Shown here: positions 40,501-54,786 of the stretch, in pieces
Layout: each line of letters opens with the position of its first letter
Numbering within the stretch: the stretch's first letter is position 1
NCBI RefSeq assembly: GCF_002865645.1
Contig: NW_020194552.1
Coordinates: 1,364,001 to 1,428,000 of the forward strand
Length of the DNA: 64,000 nucleotides
Direction of reading: 5' to 3'
Origin: Hyaloscypha bicolor E
Lineage: Eukaryota > Ascomycota > Leotiomycetes > Helotiales > Hyaloscyphaceae
Program-made: the position numbers and the translations under genes
The notes under the pieces: model-generated
Told to the model about the DNA's origin: nothing
Database searches by the model: none
Seen by the model: only the letters and a program-made list of their open reading frames with translations

Positions 40501-43500
40501 TTATAATAGTAACTATTTTATTTATAAATAAAAGAGCTATAAAAACCGGAAAATTCTAAGCTTTAATAAATTAAAAAATTATAATTATCTAATATTTATA
40601 AAGGTTTAAGAAAATAGTTTAGATAAGAAGTTAATTTTATATATTATATTTTACTAGATTTAAAACTAGTAATATATTAATTATTTTTTTCTTAATACTT
40701 TTAAATATTAAAATTATAGATTATAGTTATCTATTTTAATAAATTCTATTATTAAAAGAAATTAACTTTATATTTTAATAAATAATTTTATTAAAAGCTT
40801 TTAAAAAACTAAATCTATTAAAAGTATATTTATTATTAGAAATATTCTAATACTAGTTCTAAAAAAGAAAAATATATAGAAATATAATAGATAAATAAAT
40901 AGAATATAATAAAAAGATAACTTATAATATTAAATTTTTATAAATTAAAAATAAGAAATATAATAAAGCTTTTATTATTAAAAAGAAAAAATCTAATATA
41001 TTTATATATTATATAAATTTACTATTCTAATATAATTAAAACCTCTATACTTTCAATATTTATTAATTCAAATAGCTAAAATCCTTTAATTATATATCTA
41101 TTTCTTAAGACTTTAGAAAAATAGATTAATATTATTCTATTTCTATTTTAATTAGAAAATAAATTCAAGGAAAATAAAATAGAACTTATTCTATATTAGT
41201 ATTTCTTTATACTAGTTTTATTTTTCTTCTTATTTATTTTACTTTTCTTTTTACTAAACTTGAATTTTAAAACTTTTAAAATAGTTCCTTTAATAGTATT
41301 ATATTTGTATTTATAGTTTCTGTTTCCCAAAGATATATTAATAAAATCTAAATAGTTATTAACTAGCTTAAACTTCTTAGCTTTATAAGTTATTTTAGAA
41401 GTTATTTTTTTTTAATAATAATCTTATTCTCGGAAATAATATTCTAGCTAATAACCTTTATTATCTTCTTTACTTTTTCTATATATTTATATTTTAATAG
41501 TTTATTTTCGGTTTTTTGGAATCTGAAACTTTAGACTCGGATTTATTATCGGATTCGAACTCGGCTTTAGACTTAACTAAAATAATACCGGAAGCCGAAA
41601 TAATAAATTTAAAGCTATTAAAATAAATATACTTATTATTATAGCCTAGAAGTTAGCTAAAGATTACTAAAGATATTAAAATATAGAAAATAGAAGAGAA
41701 GACTTATATTAATAATATAGATAACTTAGTTTATAGTTAGAAAAGTTCAGTTCTATAACTTTAGTTATCTTAATATATATTTTAAAAAAGATAGAATTAG
41801 TTATTATATTATAAAATATATTAAAAGTATATTAAAGAAAAATAAAAGAAAATAAATATATTAAAAATATATCTATTTAATAATAGAATACAAATTAGTA
41901 TAATAATTATTAGTTTTAGATTTAAAGGCTATATTTCGAAATAATAAAGATATAATAAAAGTAATTTATATTTATAGTATTTAAATTATAGAATATAAGA
42001 AAGATTTCTAAAAAAACAAAAATATAAAAGCATTTATTTATATTATCTATAATTACTTATTACCTTAGTAATTAATAATTATATAAACTAATAAGCTTAT
42101 AAGAAGCCTTTTTATAAATTCGTTTATTAAAAAACTCTCCTAAAATTTATTTTACTAAAATTTATTAACTGAAATTTCTTTAGAAATTTTAAATTACTAA
42201 TATAATTATATATAGAATTTAAATAAATAAATATATATATAAAAAGTATTAAAAAATATTACAAATCCGTTATATTAACTTCTTCTATAATATCTTTTTA
42301 ATAAACTAAATCTTCTAATATTTAATTAACTATAATATTATTTTCTTCTAATAAAAAGAAAATATAATTAATATTATTCTTATTATTTTCTTCTAATATT
42401 TCTATTAGATCTATTTCAATTTCTTTTATAATATCTTTAATATACTATTTTATTATTCTTTAATTAATTCTTAAATAAAAACTATATCTATTTTTATAAT
42501 TAAATAAATATATATAGTAAAGATTATTTAACTAAACTTATCTAATTAGAATATATAATTTAGATAAGGCTAAAAGACTTTAATACTAGTATATTATTAT
42601 ATTTTCTTCTAATAATTAGATTATTTAGTAATATATCGGATTAGAAAATATTAAGGCTATAATAAAGTTAGAAACTATAATATAAATATTAATAGATTTT
42701 AAAACTTCTTTAAATATTTCTAGTATAAATATATTATTAACTATATTATATTATTTATAACTAACCTAATATAATACTTTTAAATAAAGCTAAAAAGAAA
42801 GTTATTATAGTATAAAATTATATTCTTTATTTTATATTAGTATATATTCTTAATAATTTCTTTAAAACTACTAGAATTATAACTTCTTTTTTTTTCTTTT
42901 TATAATTAATATTAAAAAATATAAACTGAATTATATTTATATTACTGAAATTAGACTAGTTTAATATAAAAGTATAATATTTAAATTCAAGTTCTATTAA
43001 TATTATATTATATTTGAAAACAAATATTACTAAAATAGAATCTATAGTTCTAATAATATAGAGAAATTTAATTTTAAACTTAATAAAAAGATCTATTTAA
43101 ATAAAATTAGACCTAAAATTAATAGTATTATTAAAAATATTAGTAATAGATTACTAGTAGTTCTTATTATCTATTCTATAAATAGAGATATTTTTTAGTT
43201 ATAGAAGCTAGATATATATTTAAATAAGAAAGTTATTAGCTTTTAATTTAATATAGAAGTTGCTTTTTAAAAGCTTAAAAAAAAATTTAAAAAAATAGAA
43301 CTAGTAAATATCTTAACTATATTTTATATAGAATATTTAAACCTATATAATATAAGAAATAATATTATATATACTTTATTAGTTTCTAATATAGTCTATA
43401 TTATTATAAATAAATTAAAAAAAATTAAAAGATTAATTTATAAAAAGCTTATTATTTCTTTTATTTCTATTAGATTAGAACCTAAATAGTTATAATATTA

Positions 43501-45080
43501 TATTTTAATTTAAAATTATACTAATAATTTCTTAATTTAACATTTTATATTTTTAATAAATTCAATTATAAAAAGCTTTTAATATAAAAATATTAAATAA
43601 TTCAATATATTTTTAATATTTTATAATATCTAGAACTTATAACTTTATTTATTATTTTATATTCTAGTCTCTTCTAATAGCTTTTTTAAATTAAGAAAAT
43701 AGGTTAATTAGTTCTAATTTTCTAGTAGAATTTAGATATTTTAATAAATTATTTTACTAATATCTAATTTCAAATATTAATAATTCTATTTATTAAAATC
43801 AGTTATTAAATTTCTATTTATTTATATAAATAATTTGAATAATAGTAATATTAGAATAAAGATATTAGTAATATCTAACTAGATTATTTTCTAGAGATAA
43901 TTATCTAATATAATATAATATATTTAATATAAAATCTTATCTAGTAAGAATTAATAATATAGTATATAAAGATTAAATCTATTTATTAGACTATTTTTAT
44001 TTATTTTATATTTTAGATATTAGTAATATTTCTATTTATAGACTTTTCTAATCTTTTAATTTTTTTTTTATATTTACTATTCTATATTTATTAAAATACT
44101 AATATTATTTTATAGCCTTATTAGTACCAGACCTAAATATTATAAAATATTATAAGCTATTTTTATTAATATACTAATATTTCTTATCTAGTTATAAGAA
44201 AAACCTTATTTAGTAATTAAGCCGATTTTAGATTAAGTCTATATTTTTATTAATATTTTCCGACTTCTATTTATATTAGTAGAACTTCTTAATATTATCT
44301 ATATTCTTAATATTAAGAAATATATTCGATTTATTATATAATAGAAATCTATTTATATTATTTTTAAATTACTATTTCTCTTTTCTTTAAATATTATTAG
44401 TCTAATAGTTTTTAAGTATTTTAGTAACCTTATATACTTATTTATTAACTTCTTATAACTAGCCGCTTTTAGTAAAAGATTTAATACTAAATATAGGAAA
44501 AGAATTATCTAGTTCTTTTTTAAACTAGATTTAGAAATTTCAATTAATTTTAAGATCTCTAGAAATAGCTATTAGAATAATAAAACTTTAAAATACTAGT
44601 AAATAGCAAACTTGATTAATAGTATCTAAATGTCTTTATAACTATAGGTAAATAATATTAATAGCTAGATTCTAAATATAATTTATAGAATTATATATGA
44701 AATCAAATATTTACTTTATTAACTATATATTATAGAAAGTAATAAAAGTAATAATATTATTCCGGAAGTTAATATAAAGAAATCTGAACTATTAATATCT
44801 TACTATTTTGTATTCTAGTATTAAATACAGTTTTAGAAAAGCTTTAATATAGTATTTTAGAAAAATTAATTAAGACTACTAATAAAGAATTTATAGACAG
44901 AAAAGCAACTATTTACTTATTATAATTATAAGATCTATATTAGATAAATCGAGATCTTTCTATTTTACTAAACTAAGCTAGTAAAAAGCTAAAAATAGAA
45001 ATTCGAATATTATTTCTATAATCTTAAAAAAACAGCCTTTATTAGCTAAATATTATACTATTTAAAGCTATTTCTATAAT
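37566..45080. other. RIPed AT-rich block, unassigned
   Basis: No gene is nameable. A minus-strand open frame of 72 codons at 38,491-38,709 (starting MFSILYILDNSLDY) lacks recognisable motifs and is probably a piece of a decayed element. A less degraded patch with several CGG triplets lies at about 41,510-41,610. Around 43,060-43,470 the plus strand has coding-like text ('QFNIEVAFQKLKKKF' if stops are read as Gln) that could come from a retroelement, but this is not secure. Confidence 0.45.
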
Positions 45081-45312
45081 AATATATATTAGAAATATAA
45101 GAAAGAATATTAAAAAGAAAGATATATATTAGAGATATAAAAGAAATTAAAAAAGATATATATTAGAAATATAAAAGAAATTAAAAAAGATATATATTAG
45201 AAATATAAAAGAGATTAAAAAAGACATATATTAGAAATATAAAGAAGATTAAAAAGAATATATATCGGAAATATAAAGAAGATTAAGAAAAATATATATT
45301 AGAGACTTAAAA
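45081..45312. repeat. 34-bp tandem repeat, about seven copies
   Basis: The unit is GATATATATTAGAAATATAA followed by AAGAAATTAAAAAA. Period is 34 bp in the central copies (for example starts at 45,121, 45,155 and 45,189) and slightly variable at the edges. A late copy retains CGG where the others have TAG. Confidence 0.85.
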
Positions 45313-48300
45313 GAAAAAAGTTTTAATAAGAAATAAATACTATAATATTTTAATATAGAATTTGTTTTTAGAATTTAATTTTATAAATTATTAGTTTTTA
45401 TTAAATTATTTTATTAATATTCAAGTTTGAAATTATTTATTTATAACTTGATTTTTAATAAATTAGTTTATAGAAAACTATTAGTTAAATATTATTATAC
45501 TTTTCTATAAATATATAAATTAAAATATAATATTAAATATTATAATTTTATATATATAATAGAAAGTAGTTATAGACTACTAGTAATTATTTAGTAAATA
45601 GTAAATATCTATAGTTTTAAATAAATATATTATTTTTAGTAATCTGCTTTCTTTTTCTATAAAATAAAATAATAAAATAATCTTTTTCTAAATAAAATAA
45701 CTTATTCTTTTATTTTAACTTCTTTAACTTTTTTAAACTATAATAGACTTTATTAGTATTATAAAAGAAAGTTTTAAGACTTTAGATTATACTTTTTATT
45801 AATTTTATTATAAATAGCTATAACTATAGTTATTATATTATCTTTTTTTCTATATTCTCTTTAAACTTATTTTACTAGCTTCTTTAATACTTATTATCTC
45901 TTCTAAAGCCTTAATCTAATACTAATAGTACTGAGCTTTTTATATAAAACTATTAAGTCTTTTATTATATAAAATTATATATTTCTAACTTTTTAATTTA
46001 TTACTTATATAATATTTTCTAGGCTTTCTAACTTATTACGAAATAGGTCTATATTAGTAATAATAATATTATAAAGCAGCTTATTATTTAGGAAATAACT
46101 AAATTTACTTTTAATATTACTATTTAGAATAGTTTTCTATTATTTATTAAATTATCTAATACTAATACTAATATTATTTTATAAAATAATAGTAGTATTT
46201 CAAATCCCTTTAATTAGTTTAGAAATAGCTATATTTTAAACCTTAATTTTATAATAAATACTTTTCCGAATAATAAGAATTCAATTCTATTTAATTATAA
46301 AAATCCGAATATTATTTCTAATAATAATAATATAAATCTTTTACTATTATTATATATTACTATACTAGATATAATTTCCTATAACTTTTATAATTACTAT
46401 ATTATAAATATTATATAATAATATACTACTTTTATTTAGAAGCTAGTTAGTTCTTATATTCGAGTTATAAAGAACTATATAATAGAAATTACTGAATTTT
46501 CTTAGAATAAAGTCTATTATATAGTAAATACTATTTATAATAAACTTCTAAATAAACTGGTAATTATATAAATAGTAGTAATTATTAGAAATTATATAAC
46601 TTCTAATACTAGTAATATAGACTTATTTATTAGAATATATATAAAGAAATTATTATTTAACTTTAAAGTACTATAGTTTTTATATATAATTTACTAAGTC
46701 TTTATAGATTAGTAATAAATAGAAAGTTGTTTTATTAAGCCTAATCTTACTAAACTTTATTATATAATCTATAATCTTATTTTCTATTACTATATTAAAG
46801 GCTTTAATACTTCTATTAATATAATTAAATATTATATAATTCTTAACTATTTTTAGAATAATAGTTATCTTTAATATAATTAGAATTATTATTTAAATAT
46901 AAATATAAAGATATTCTTATATTCTATTTTTAGCTTAAATAAAAATAGTTAGAATTATATTAATAATACTATTACTACTATTTCTATAATAGCTATTATA
47001 TTTAGAAACGGAATTCTTTTCTTTTTATAATATAATAGTATTTTTAAATAAGTATTTTATAATCTTTAAATAACTTTCTATTCTAATTTACTTTTTTAAT
47101 ATTTAATAATATAGTTTTTAAAAATTTATCTTTATATATAGCCTTATTATAAAGTACTTACTATAGATTCTGGAGTTTATAGATATTACTAATAGTCTTA
47201 TTCTTAATTCTATTTTAACTAGTAATAGTTTAGTAAAACTTTAATATAATAGCTATAATAAACTTCCTTAAAAGAATTACTTTATCGAGATTTAGGATAT
47301 AATTATATAGCTTTATAGTTTAATAGTAAAGATAATATTAGCTTTATTAATTATTATTAAATATATTAATAGTATTTTATATTATTAGAATTCTTATTTT
47401 ATAAATAATATTCTTTCTTTTTTATTATTATAAATCTTTATTTAAAAGAGGCTAGCTAATTTACCTTTATTATATATAGCTAGATTCATAATAATAATAC
47501 AAATTATATAACTTTTTTAAATCTTTAATATATTAATATAATAAATATCTCTATTTTAATAAATTAGTTTCTTTATAAGAAAAATTATTCTTTATTAGAA
47601 ATAGTTTTTTATATCTATAAAAAAGTTTATTAAAATATTTAGCTATTTAAATAATTCATTTTTATAAAAGTAAACCGAGATATATTAATCAAAATATAGT
47701 ATATTTTTAGATTTTAACTTTTATTTTCTAAAATATTTATTATTATTATTTTTTATACTAAAGCTTTTTTATAGATATTAGGAAATAATTACTTAAATCC
47801 TTATAGTAATTAAAAAAAAAGAATTCTTAATTCTTAGAAATAATACTTTATAATTTTTTTAGAAGTATTTTAAATATAAGAATAATAGAATACTAGTTAG
47901 TAAAAGAATTATATAATATTAAAACTAATAACTAAAATAAGGAATTAGCTTTAAAAACTAGTAAGATATTTTTATTATTATTAGATATACTAGACTCTTT
48001 AATTTCACTTTCTAAAGAAAAAAAAGATTTTGTTTTTTTCGAGAATTTATTTTTATAAAAATAAGAAATTAATATAATTAAAGAATACTTTATTATTTAG
48101 TATATAAAACATATAAGTTAAGAGAAATATACTAATATCTTCTATAGCTATAATAAATAGTTATAATATATATAATCTCTATTTAATTATATATCTATAT
48201 TTATTAATTAATATTTGGATATAAAGAAATAATAACTAATAATCTTTAGTACTTTACTAATATTCATATATTTTATATCTGGCTTATCTAGTTATAATAA

Positions 48301-48664
48301 TATTAGAATATCTAGGCTATATATAACTATTATAAATATTTTAGTACTATAAGTAAAAGAAGAGATTTGAAATTAAACTATAGCTTAAAAGTTAATAGAA
48401 TATAACTTTACTATTTATTAAAAGCACTTTCAGAAATCGAGCTATAGTTATATTAAATACCTCTTTTACTATTATTATATTAGGTATTTCTTTTACTATT
48501 ATTATATTAGATATCTTTTCTACTAATCCGGTTTTATAGAGATTCTATATTATATAAGAGTTTTAAAAACAAATTATAGTTATATAGGGTTTATTATATA
48601 AATATTAAAAGAATATAGATTTTTTTTTATAAAGTATTATTATAATAATAATATAAAATATTTT
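45313..48664. other. RIPed AT-rich block, unassigned
   Basis: About 45,700-46,900 on the minus strand gives a coherent frame with stops read through (for example 'LFRNKLESLENII' near 46,030), which suggests a helical protein of a decayed element; the family is not recognised. At 48,450-48,525 a 27-bp unit containing TTTTACTATTATTATATT occurs two to three times. Confidence 0.45.
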
Positions 48665-48919
48665 AATAAATTTCTTTATAGAAAGTTACTAGATTTACTT
48701 TAATCTTATAAATTAGATATAAGATTTCAATAAATTTCTTTATAGAAAGTTACTAGATTTACTTTAATCTTATAAATTAGATATAAGGTTTTAATAAATT
48801 TCTTTATAAAAAGTTACTAAATTTATTTTAATTTTATAAATTAAATATAAGGTCTTAATAAATTATTTTATAAAAAGTTACTAAATTTAGTTAATTTTAT
48901 TAATTAGATACTATATTTC
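48665..48919. repeat. 64-bp tandem repeat, four copies
   Basis: Units start at 48,665, 48,729, 48,793 and 48,857, 64 bp apart, with a degenerate fifth start at 48,920. Each contains AAAGTTACTA and a TTATAAATTAGATATAAG-like end. The first two copies are almost identical; later ones show C-to-T and G-to-A changes. Confidence 0.9.
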
Positions 48920-50300
48920 AATAAACTCTAATATTAAAAGTTATAAAATACTTATAACTTCTTTAATTCTTATTTACTAATTTATTCTTTTATTTACTAA
49001 TTCTAATATATTTTATAATATTAGTACTAAAACTATTATAATAACTTAGTTTAGATACTTTAGATTTAAAAATATCGAATAGAAATTATATTTAGAACTA
49101 AAGTATTTAATTAAATATATATTAGATATATTTTTATAAAATTAAATTATTTAATTAATTTAATTTACTAATTTTTATAACTATTTATATTGAAAATATA
49201 TTTATAATATTAGATTTTTATTTTAGATATAATAATAAATTAAAAACCTAACTTTATTTTATTTTAGCTTTAAATTTTATAAGATATAAATTAAAAATCT
49301 TTATATCTTATTTTATTTTTTATTTTTATTATTATAAAAATATATTTTAAAAATATATTTATTTTATTATAAAATTCTAAATAATTTTTATTTATTTTAA
49401 AAAAAATTATAATAAAATTTACTAAAAATATAAAATTACTAAAATATAAGAATTAAATATTTAAGCTTTCTTTTTTATATATAAATCTAATCTAAAAGAT
49501 TTATATTCGGTTATATTTAAATATTTTAAATAAAAATAAAAATAATTTTTAGTTTTATAATAAAGAAATTCCTATAAAGTCTTTCTATATTTAATTATTA
49601 TAAATATTTTATAAAAGTTAAATTTAATTAGTTTTTATTATATAAAAAGTATTTAAAGAATATAGAGATTTTATTAAAATTATATATATTTTTCTAAATA
49701 TAAAAACTTTAATATTTTTAGCTATAAATAATTATTTAATATTTAATATTATATACTATTAGTATATATTTAAAGTTATATAACTATAATTTTGCTATTT
49801 AATTATATTTTAGTAATTTAATTATAATTAGATATATTTATTTATAATAAATATTATAGTTTTTTTAGTCTAAAAAAGTAAAATATAAGTCTAATTCTTA
49901 GATATTTTAGTTTTAGCTAGACTTAGTAATAATTCTGGAATAATCTATACTATTTCTAAGTAGAATTATACTTTAAGCCTTTAACTACTTATAATTATAA
50001 GGAATTTATAATATATTTCTATTTAGATTTATAAATAACCTTATAATTACTAATTATATAAAAAAAACTTTTAGTTATATAATTATTTTATTTAATTCTT
50101 GCTTTCTATTTATATTATATATAAGAAATTTAAATTTAAGCTTATTTTAATATAGTAAAAAAGAAGTAATTTAAGTTTTTATAAGACTTATTTAATTAGA
50201 AAGTATTTTCTATATAAATTTATTATATAAGATACTTTATTCTAAATTATTTTAATTGTTCTAGAATTATTACTAAGCCTGGTTTTAGCTAATTATAGAC
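48920..50300. other. RIPed AT-rich block
   Basis: Almost pure A+T; nothing was recognised on either strand. Confidence 0.6.
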
Positions 50301-50302
50301 TA

Positions 50303-52391
50303 TAGCAAAAACTCGCTATAGCAATCCCTGATATAGCGATATCCTTAGTAATATAATACGGCCATACGGTCTCACACTTTTTTAGCCTAAGGCTTATAAT
50401 ATCCTTGGTATTACGATTATCGTAAGGTTTTTCGGTCCTAACCCTTAATTTTTGGTAGTCTATTATTCTATTTTAGCTTGAAAATGGATTAATTTATTAA
50501 TACTCCAGGGCCCTCCGGTACCTCTTAGGCTCTTAATCTTACCGAATCATAGCCCCTTGATCTTACCTCTGGTTCTCTAGCCCCTAAACAGCCCAAAAAA
50601 AGACGAAGAGGCATGACAGAAGCTAATCGCCGAGTACTACGGAGGTATAAGTAATCCTATCCTAAAGCTATATACGCTAATCTTATTAAGTAGTTCCAGG
50701 ACAAGTACTACTACAAAATTAACCAGTCTACTATTTCCCTTTGCCTTAGCGCTTAATTCGATTACCTTAATACCGATATACGAAAAGATATAAGCCTTAC
50801 GGGTTAGTATTCAAGCCAATCTGATTGGCCAGATCTTGAATCGGTACTCTTTAAATAGTAGCAGAAGATATAAAGGCAGAAGGCGATAATTACGGGCGAT
50901 ATTCTAAAGCAGAAGATATATAATATCTGGTATCTTCTTCCCTAATATTACAAGTAGCCAGAGCCCAAATGGTCTAATAGATGGTTGACCAATTTTAAGA
51001 ACCGCTTCCATATTAAGGAGTTCGTTTACCATAGCGAAAGCGGTATAGCAGATATTAATAGTCCTGAGAATATTAAGCAAATATAAGAGAATCGAGATCT
51101 GGTAGCTATATACTCTCCTGAGAATGTCTTGAATATAGATAAAACTGGTTTATACTAGAAAATATTACCAAATCATATACTAGTAACTGAGGCTAGTAAT
51201 AGGGGCAAAAAAAGTAAAGAGCGAATTACTCTTACTCTTACGGTTAATGCTACAGGTACTAATAAGTAGGAGCCTTGGTTAATTGGAAAGAGTGAGAACC
51301 CTCGGTACTTTAAATATATTAATTATCGACTTTTGGGTATATAATATTAGTATAATAATTCCAAGTAGATAACTGGTATTATCTATATAGAATACCTCTA
51401 TTGGCTCAATCGCAAGTATTCTACTTAAGGCCGGTATATCCTTCTTTTTATAGATAATTTCTCAGGGTATGAATATGGCATTAATCTCGTTAGTAGAAAA
51501 CAAGCTCTTTCTTATATACAAATAGAATAGCTACCTCCTAATATAATATCGCATTAGTAACTAGCAGATCAGGGTATTATTAATACCTTCAAGCTTTATT
51601 ATTGCAAGTAATAGGTTGGCTATATAATCAAGTAATTTGAGGCGAATAAGAATCCCAATAAAATAGTTACTCTTCTCTATACGATTAACTGGGCAGTATA
51701 TACTTGGAATAACCACATTAAAGCTTCTATAATTACTAATTACTAGTATAAATTAAGTCTTATTATAAAACCTTTCCTTAGTAAAGATCTTAATACCTAT
51801 AGCGAACTGGACAAGGAATGGGCTACTTAATAAGCAAAAGATAAAGAAACCATCGAAGTCCTTTAATTAGCTATTCAGAGTACTACCCAATTTAATAATC
51901 CTCTTCCCATTAGCCAATTTATTATACTAATTAACAAGGCAATTATAGAAAAAGAGAATATAACTCTGGAGATAATTATAAATCGCTATATTCAGGGAGG
52001 TTTAGGGGATTAGTCTGATATAGAGCGGGAGAAGCAGGAGGAGCAGGAGGAAAAGATTAGGGAAGTAAAGCTAGCTAAAGTAATAGCTATACTTGATTTG
52101 GTAAATCTTTATAAGAAGTAATAGGAGAATGGACAAAGTGAGATTATACGTAAGCTTAATGCTTTAAAAGCTACGTTTACCTAAAGAAAGGTTGGGAAAG
52201 CAAAGCAGGCTTATTTAGAGCTTTTAGGAGGTACTTTACAAGTAGTAAGGCATTAGGATTGAGAGGTTCTTTATATATCTTTAGTTCTTCCTTATTTATT
52301 ATATATATACGTAATCCTTGATTTAATAATACCTCGGTATATCGTTAGAAAAAGGCACTAAAATTGATATTGCTATAGCGAGTTTTTGCTA
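50303..52391 (+). mobile_element. Tigger/pogo-like DNA transposon with perfect TIRs
   Basis: Perfect inverted repeats lie at 50,302-50,325 and 52,369-52,392, reading ATAGCAAAAACTCGCT inward from each end. Both ends are flanked by TA (50,301-50,302 and 52,392-52,393), the target duplication of the Tc1-mariner superfamily. The 2.09-kb element carries a single transposase gene. Perfect TIRs and moderate GC content inside heavily RIPed DNA imply that it arrived later than its surroundings. Confidence 0.93.
50484..52262 (+). pseudogene. Tigger/pogo-like DDE transposase, inactivated by RIP stops
   Basis: One frame runs from ATG 50,484 to TGA 52,260-52,262 (592 codons, no frameshift seen), the usual length for the family. 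It shows a basic N-terminus (KKRRRGMTEANRR); a CENP-B/pogo-type HTH near 50,690-50,750 ('YYYKINQSTISL'); and a DDE core with Asp in NIDKTGLY (51,138), LLFIDNFSGYEYG (51,453) and ADQGII (51,567), all in frame, with the last two 38 residues apart. A Glu/Lys-rich coiled tail follows (52,030-52,100). TAG/TAA codons occur at Trp/Gln sites, for example in 'GLY*KILPNH' where Trp is expected. The three catalytic Asp remain. The start fits because the frame opens just after the 5' TIR region. Confidence 0.9.
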
Positions 52392-52392
52392 T

Positions 52393-54460
52393 ATATATTA
52401 ATTTCTTTTCTAACTAGTAATATTAATATTTTAATATTAAAAATTAATAAAATAAGAAAGTTTTTTTAATTTTTAATTTTCCTAGATATAAACTAACTAA
52501 TTTTAATTTTAAAATATTAAAACTAATATAAATCTTCTACTCTTAAAAGAAATCGTTTAGTTAAAATATAATTTATAAATTTTTTTATAAAAAAAGCTAG
52601 TTTTTTTAATAATTTTAAAAAATGATTTCTTTATTATATTAATTAATTAAGCTTTTATAATTATATTTTATTTTTGTTTTTATTTTTTTATTATTTTATT
52701 ATATTTTATATAAGTTTTAATTTTATTATAATTAATTCTTTATATTAAATAATATAAAAAATGTTTTTTTATTTTATAATTTCTTTAAATAATATATTAA
52801 ACTAAAAGAATAATTTTAAAATATTTATTTTATATTTTAATTAATAAATTTTTAAAAAAATAAATAAAAAATTATATTATATTTTAAATTAGAATTAATT
52901 ATATTATTAAAAATTAAAAAATTAAAATTATATTAGAAATTTTATTAATTTTTAAATTTATTCTAATACTTTAAATTAATTAAATATAAATATAAATAAT
53001 ACTATTTTAATATCTAATTAATAATAATAATATTTTTAAAATTATTTATAATTCTTATTAATAATTATAAAATAGAATTTTAATATAAATTTATTATATA
53101 AATTATAGCTTTAGCTATATAAGAGCTATATATATATATATATATAATTTCTATATAATATTTAGTAAATACTAGAATATTAATTAGACTAATAATATAA
53201 ATATAGTAACTTTTAATATTATAACTAGTTATTAATAATATAAATAGTAAAATTAAATCTCTAATTCTAATCCGATTTCTGTTTCTGAACTTTAATTCTA
53301 AAAAACTTTTTATAATATAAATTAGATATTTGAATTTTAAAAAACTTCTTTTAATTCAAATATATTTTTAAAATATTATATAATAGCTTCTAATAAATAG
53401 TATTAAAATTACTTTTAAAGCTTATTATATTAGAAAAGAAAATAAATTCTAATTTTATTTTAGAAAGCTTTTTAATAAAAACTATTAAGAAAAATAAAAT
53501 AAACTTATAAATAAAGTTTTTATAAAATATAATAAATTATGAGATATTTCTAAAAATACTTTTATATTATTCTAATTATAAAATATATTAATTAATTATA
53601 TTTATTAATTTCTACTTTTATTAAAGTATTTTAATTTTAATATATAAGTATTATTTTATAATTTAAATAATAATAACTTAAGTATTAATTAAAATATTTT
53701 AATTATTACTTGAATTATTTTTATTATTATTACTATCTTTTAAAGACTCTTAAAAGACCTTATTAAAAGTATTAAATAAGTTTTAATTATTATTTATATT
53801 AGAATTAATTTAGTTAATTTTCTTTATAAAAATAGTTTTAATAAAAAATTATATATTTTATAAATTTCGAAATATAATTATTTATTAAACTATTATTTTT
53901 GAAAATAGAAAGATTAGTTTATAAAATATATATTAGTAAATAATAGAAAGATTAGTTTATAAAATATATATTAGTAAATAATAAAATAATAAAATAAATT
54001 AGTAAGTTATAAAACTATAGTATTAAATTTAGTATAGAACTAATCTCTATTTCTTTTATAAGATTTAGAAAAGCCTTTTTTAAATAGAAGACTCTAATAA
54101 TATATATATAATTAGTAATTTATAAGTCTAATACTTATAATATAAATAGTAATTAGTTATAATATTAAAGAACTACTAATCTGTTTTATTAATACTTGTT
54201 ATATCCGAGGTTTATTATATATTCTTAAGTTATATATAACTTTATATATATTATAAATAGTATAAGAAAATTATTTAGTTTAATTAAACAAAATATTTTA
54301 AAAATATATTTAAAGTAAATTAATTATATAAATAAATAAAAAGTAAAAAAGAAAACTATAATAAAAGAATTAATAGTAGATTTGTTTACCTTTATTATTT
54401 TCGCTCTATTCCTGTTATCTTAGAACGATTAGAAGGTTCTATTACTAATATTACCTAATA
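52393..54460. other. RIPed AT-rich block
   Basis: This is extremely AT-rich. A short direct duplication (AGAAAGATTAGTTTATAAAATATATATTAGTAAATA-type, about 37 bp) lies at 53,906-53,980. No coding signal was recognised. Confidence 0.6.
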
Positions 54461-54474
54461 CTAGTTAATACCGG

Positions 54475-54597
54475 CCGGAATGTTTCGTGGAACGTTCCAG
54501 GGTGAAATATTGCCAAGCCTGTATACGAGCAAAACAGGAATAAGGCAGGAACTGGCAGGGATATACTGTTTTCATATCTACTCCCTTGCACATAAGC
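54475..54597. repeat. Repeat X, copy 1
   Basis: About 70 bp here (from TACGAGCAAAACAGG to CCCTTGCA, 54,531-54,597) match 60,890-60,958 at roughly four bases in five. The copy begins close to the border with AT-rich DNA. Upstream is a palindrome, GGAACGTTCC (54,489-54,498). It may be the terminus of a transposon. Confidence 0.65.
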
Positions 54598-54784
54598 TGA
54601 CAATTGAGTGTGGGCGAACCCGAGATTTGCTTACTATTATCGAAAGTTAGTTGACACCTCGATATATCTGACAAATAAGGAACCAGAGGTTGCACAAACA
54701 GCCAAATGGGGGGCGCGCATGCAGTATAGCTCATTAGTAAAATTTGTAGTTTGCACCGAGTGAGACCTGCCCCCCAACCCCCCC
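54598..54784. other. Non-RIPed spacer of unknown origin
   Basis: No coding signal. It contains a short inverted repeat, TGGGGGGC (about 54,705) with GCCCCCCA (about 54,770), and a tRNA A-box-like TAGCTCATTAG, but no B box. Confidence 0.5.
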
Positions 54785-54786
54785 TA

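Noticed and set aside
37316..48919. Tandem arrays considered as CRISPR
   Set aside because: Units are contiguous with no unique spacers, and the genome is clearly fungal.
54700..54780. tRNA-like sequence with an A-box-like TAGCTCATTAG
   Set aside because: No B box and no cloverleaf could be formed; at most a tRNA-derived SINE relic.
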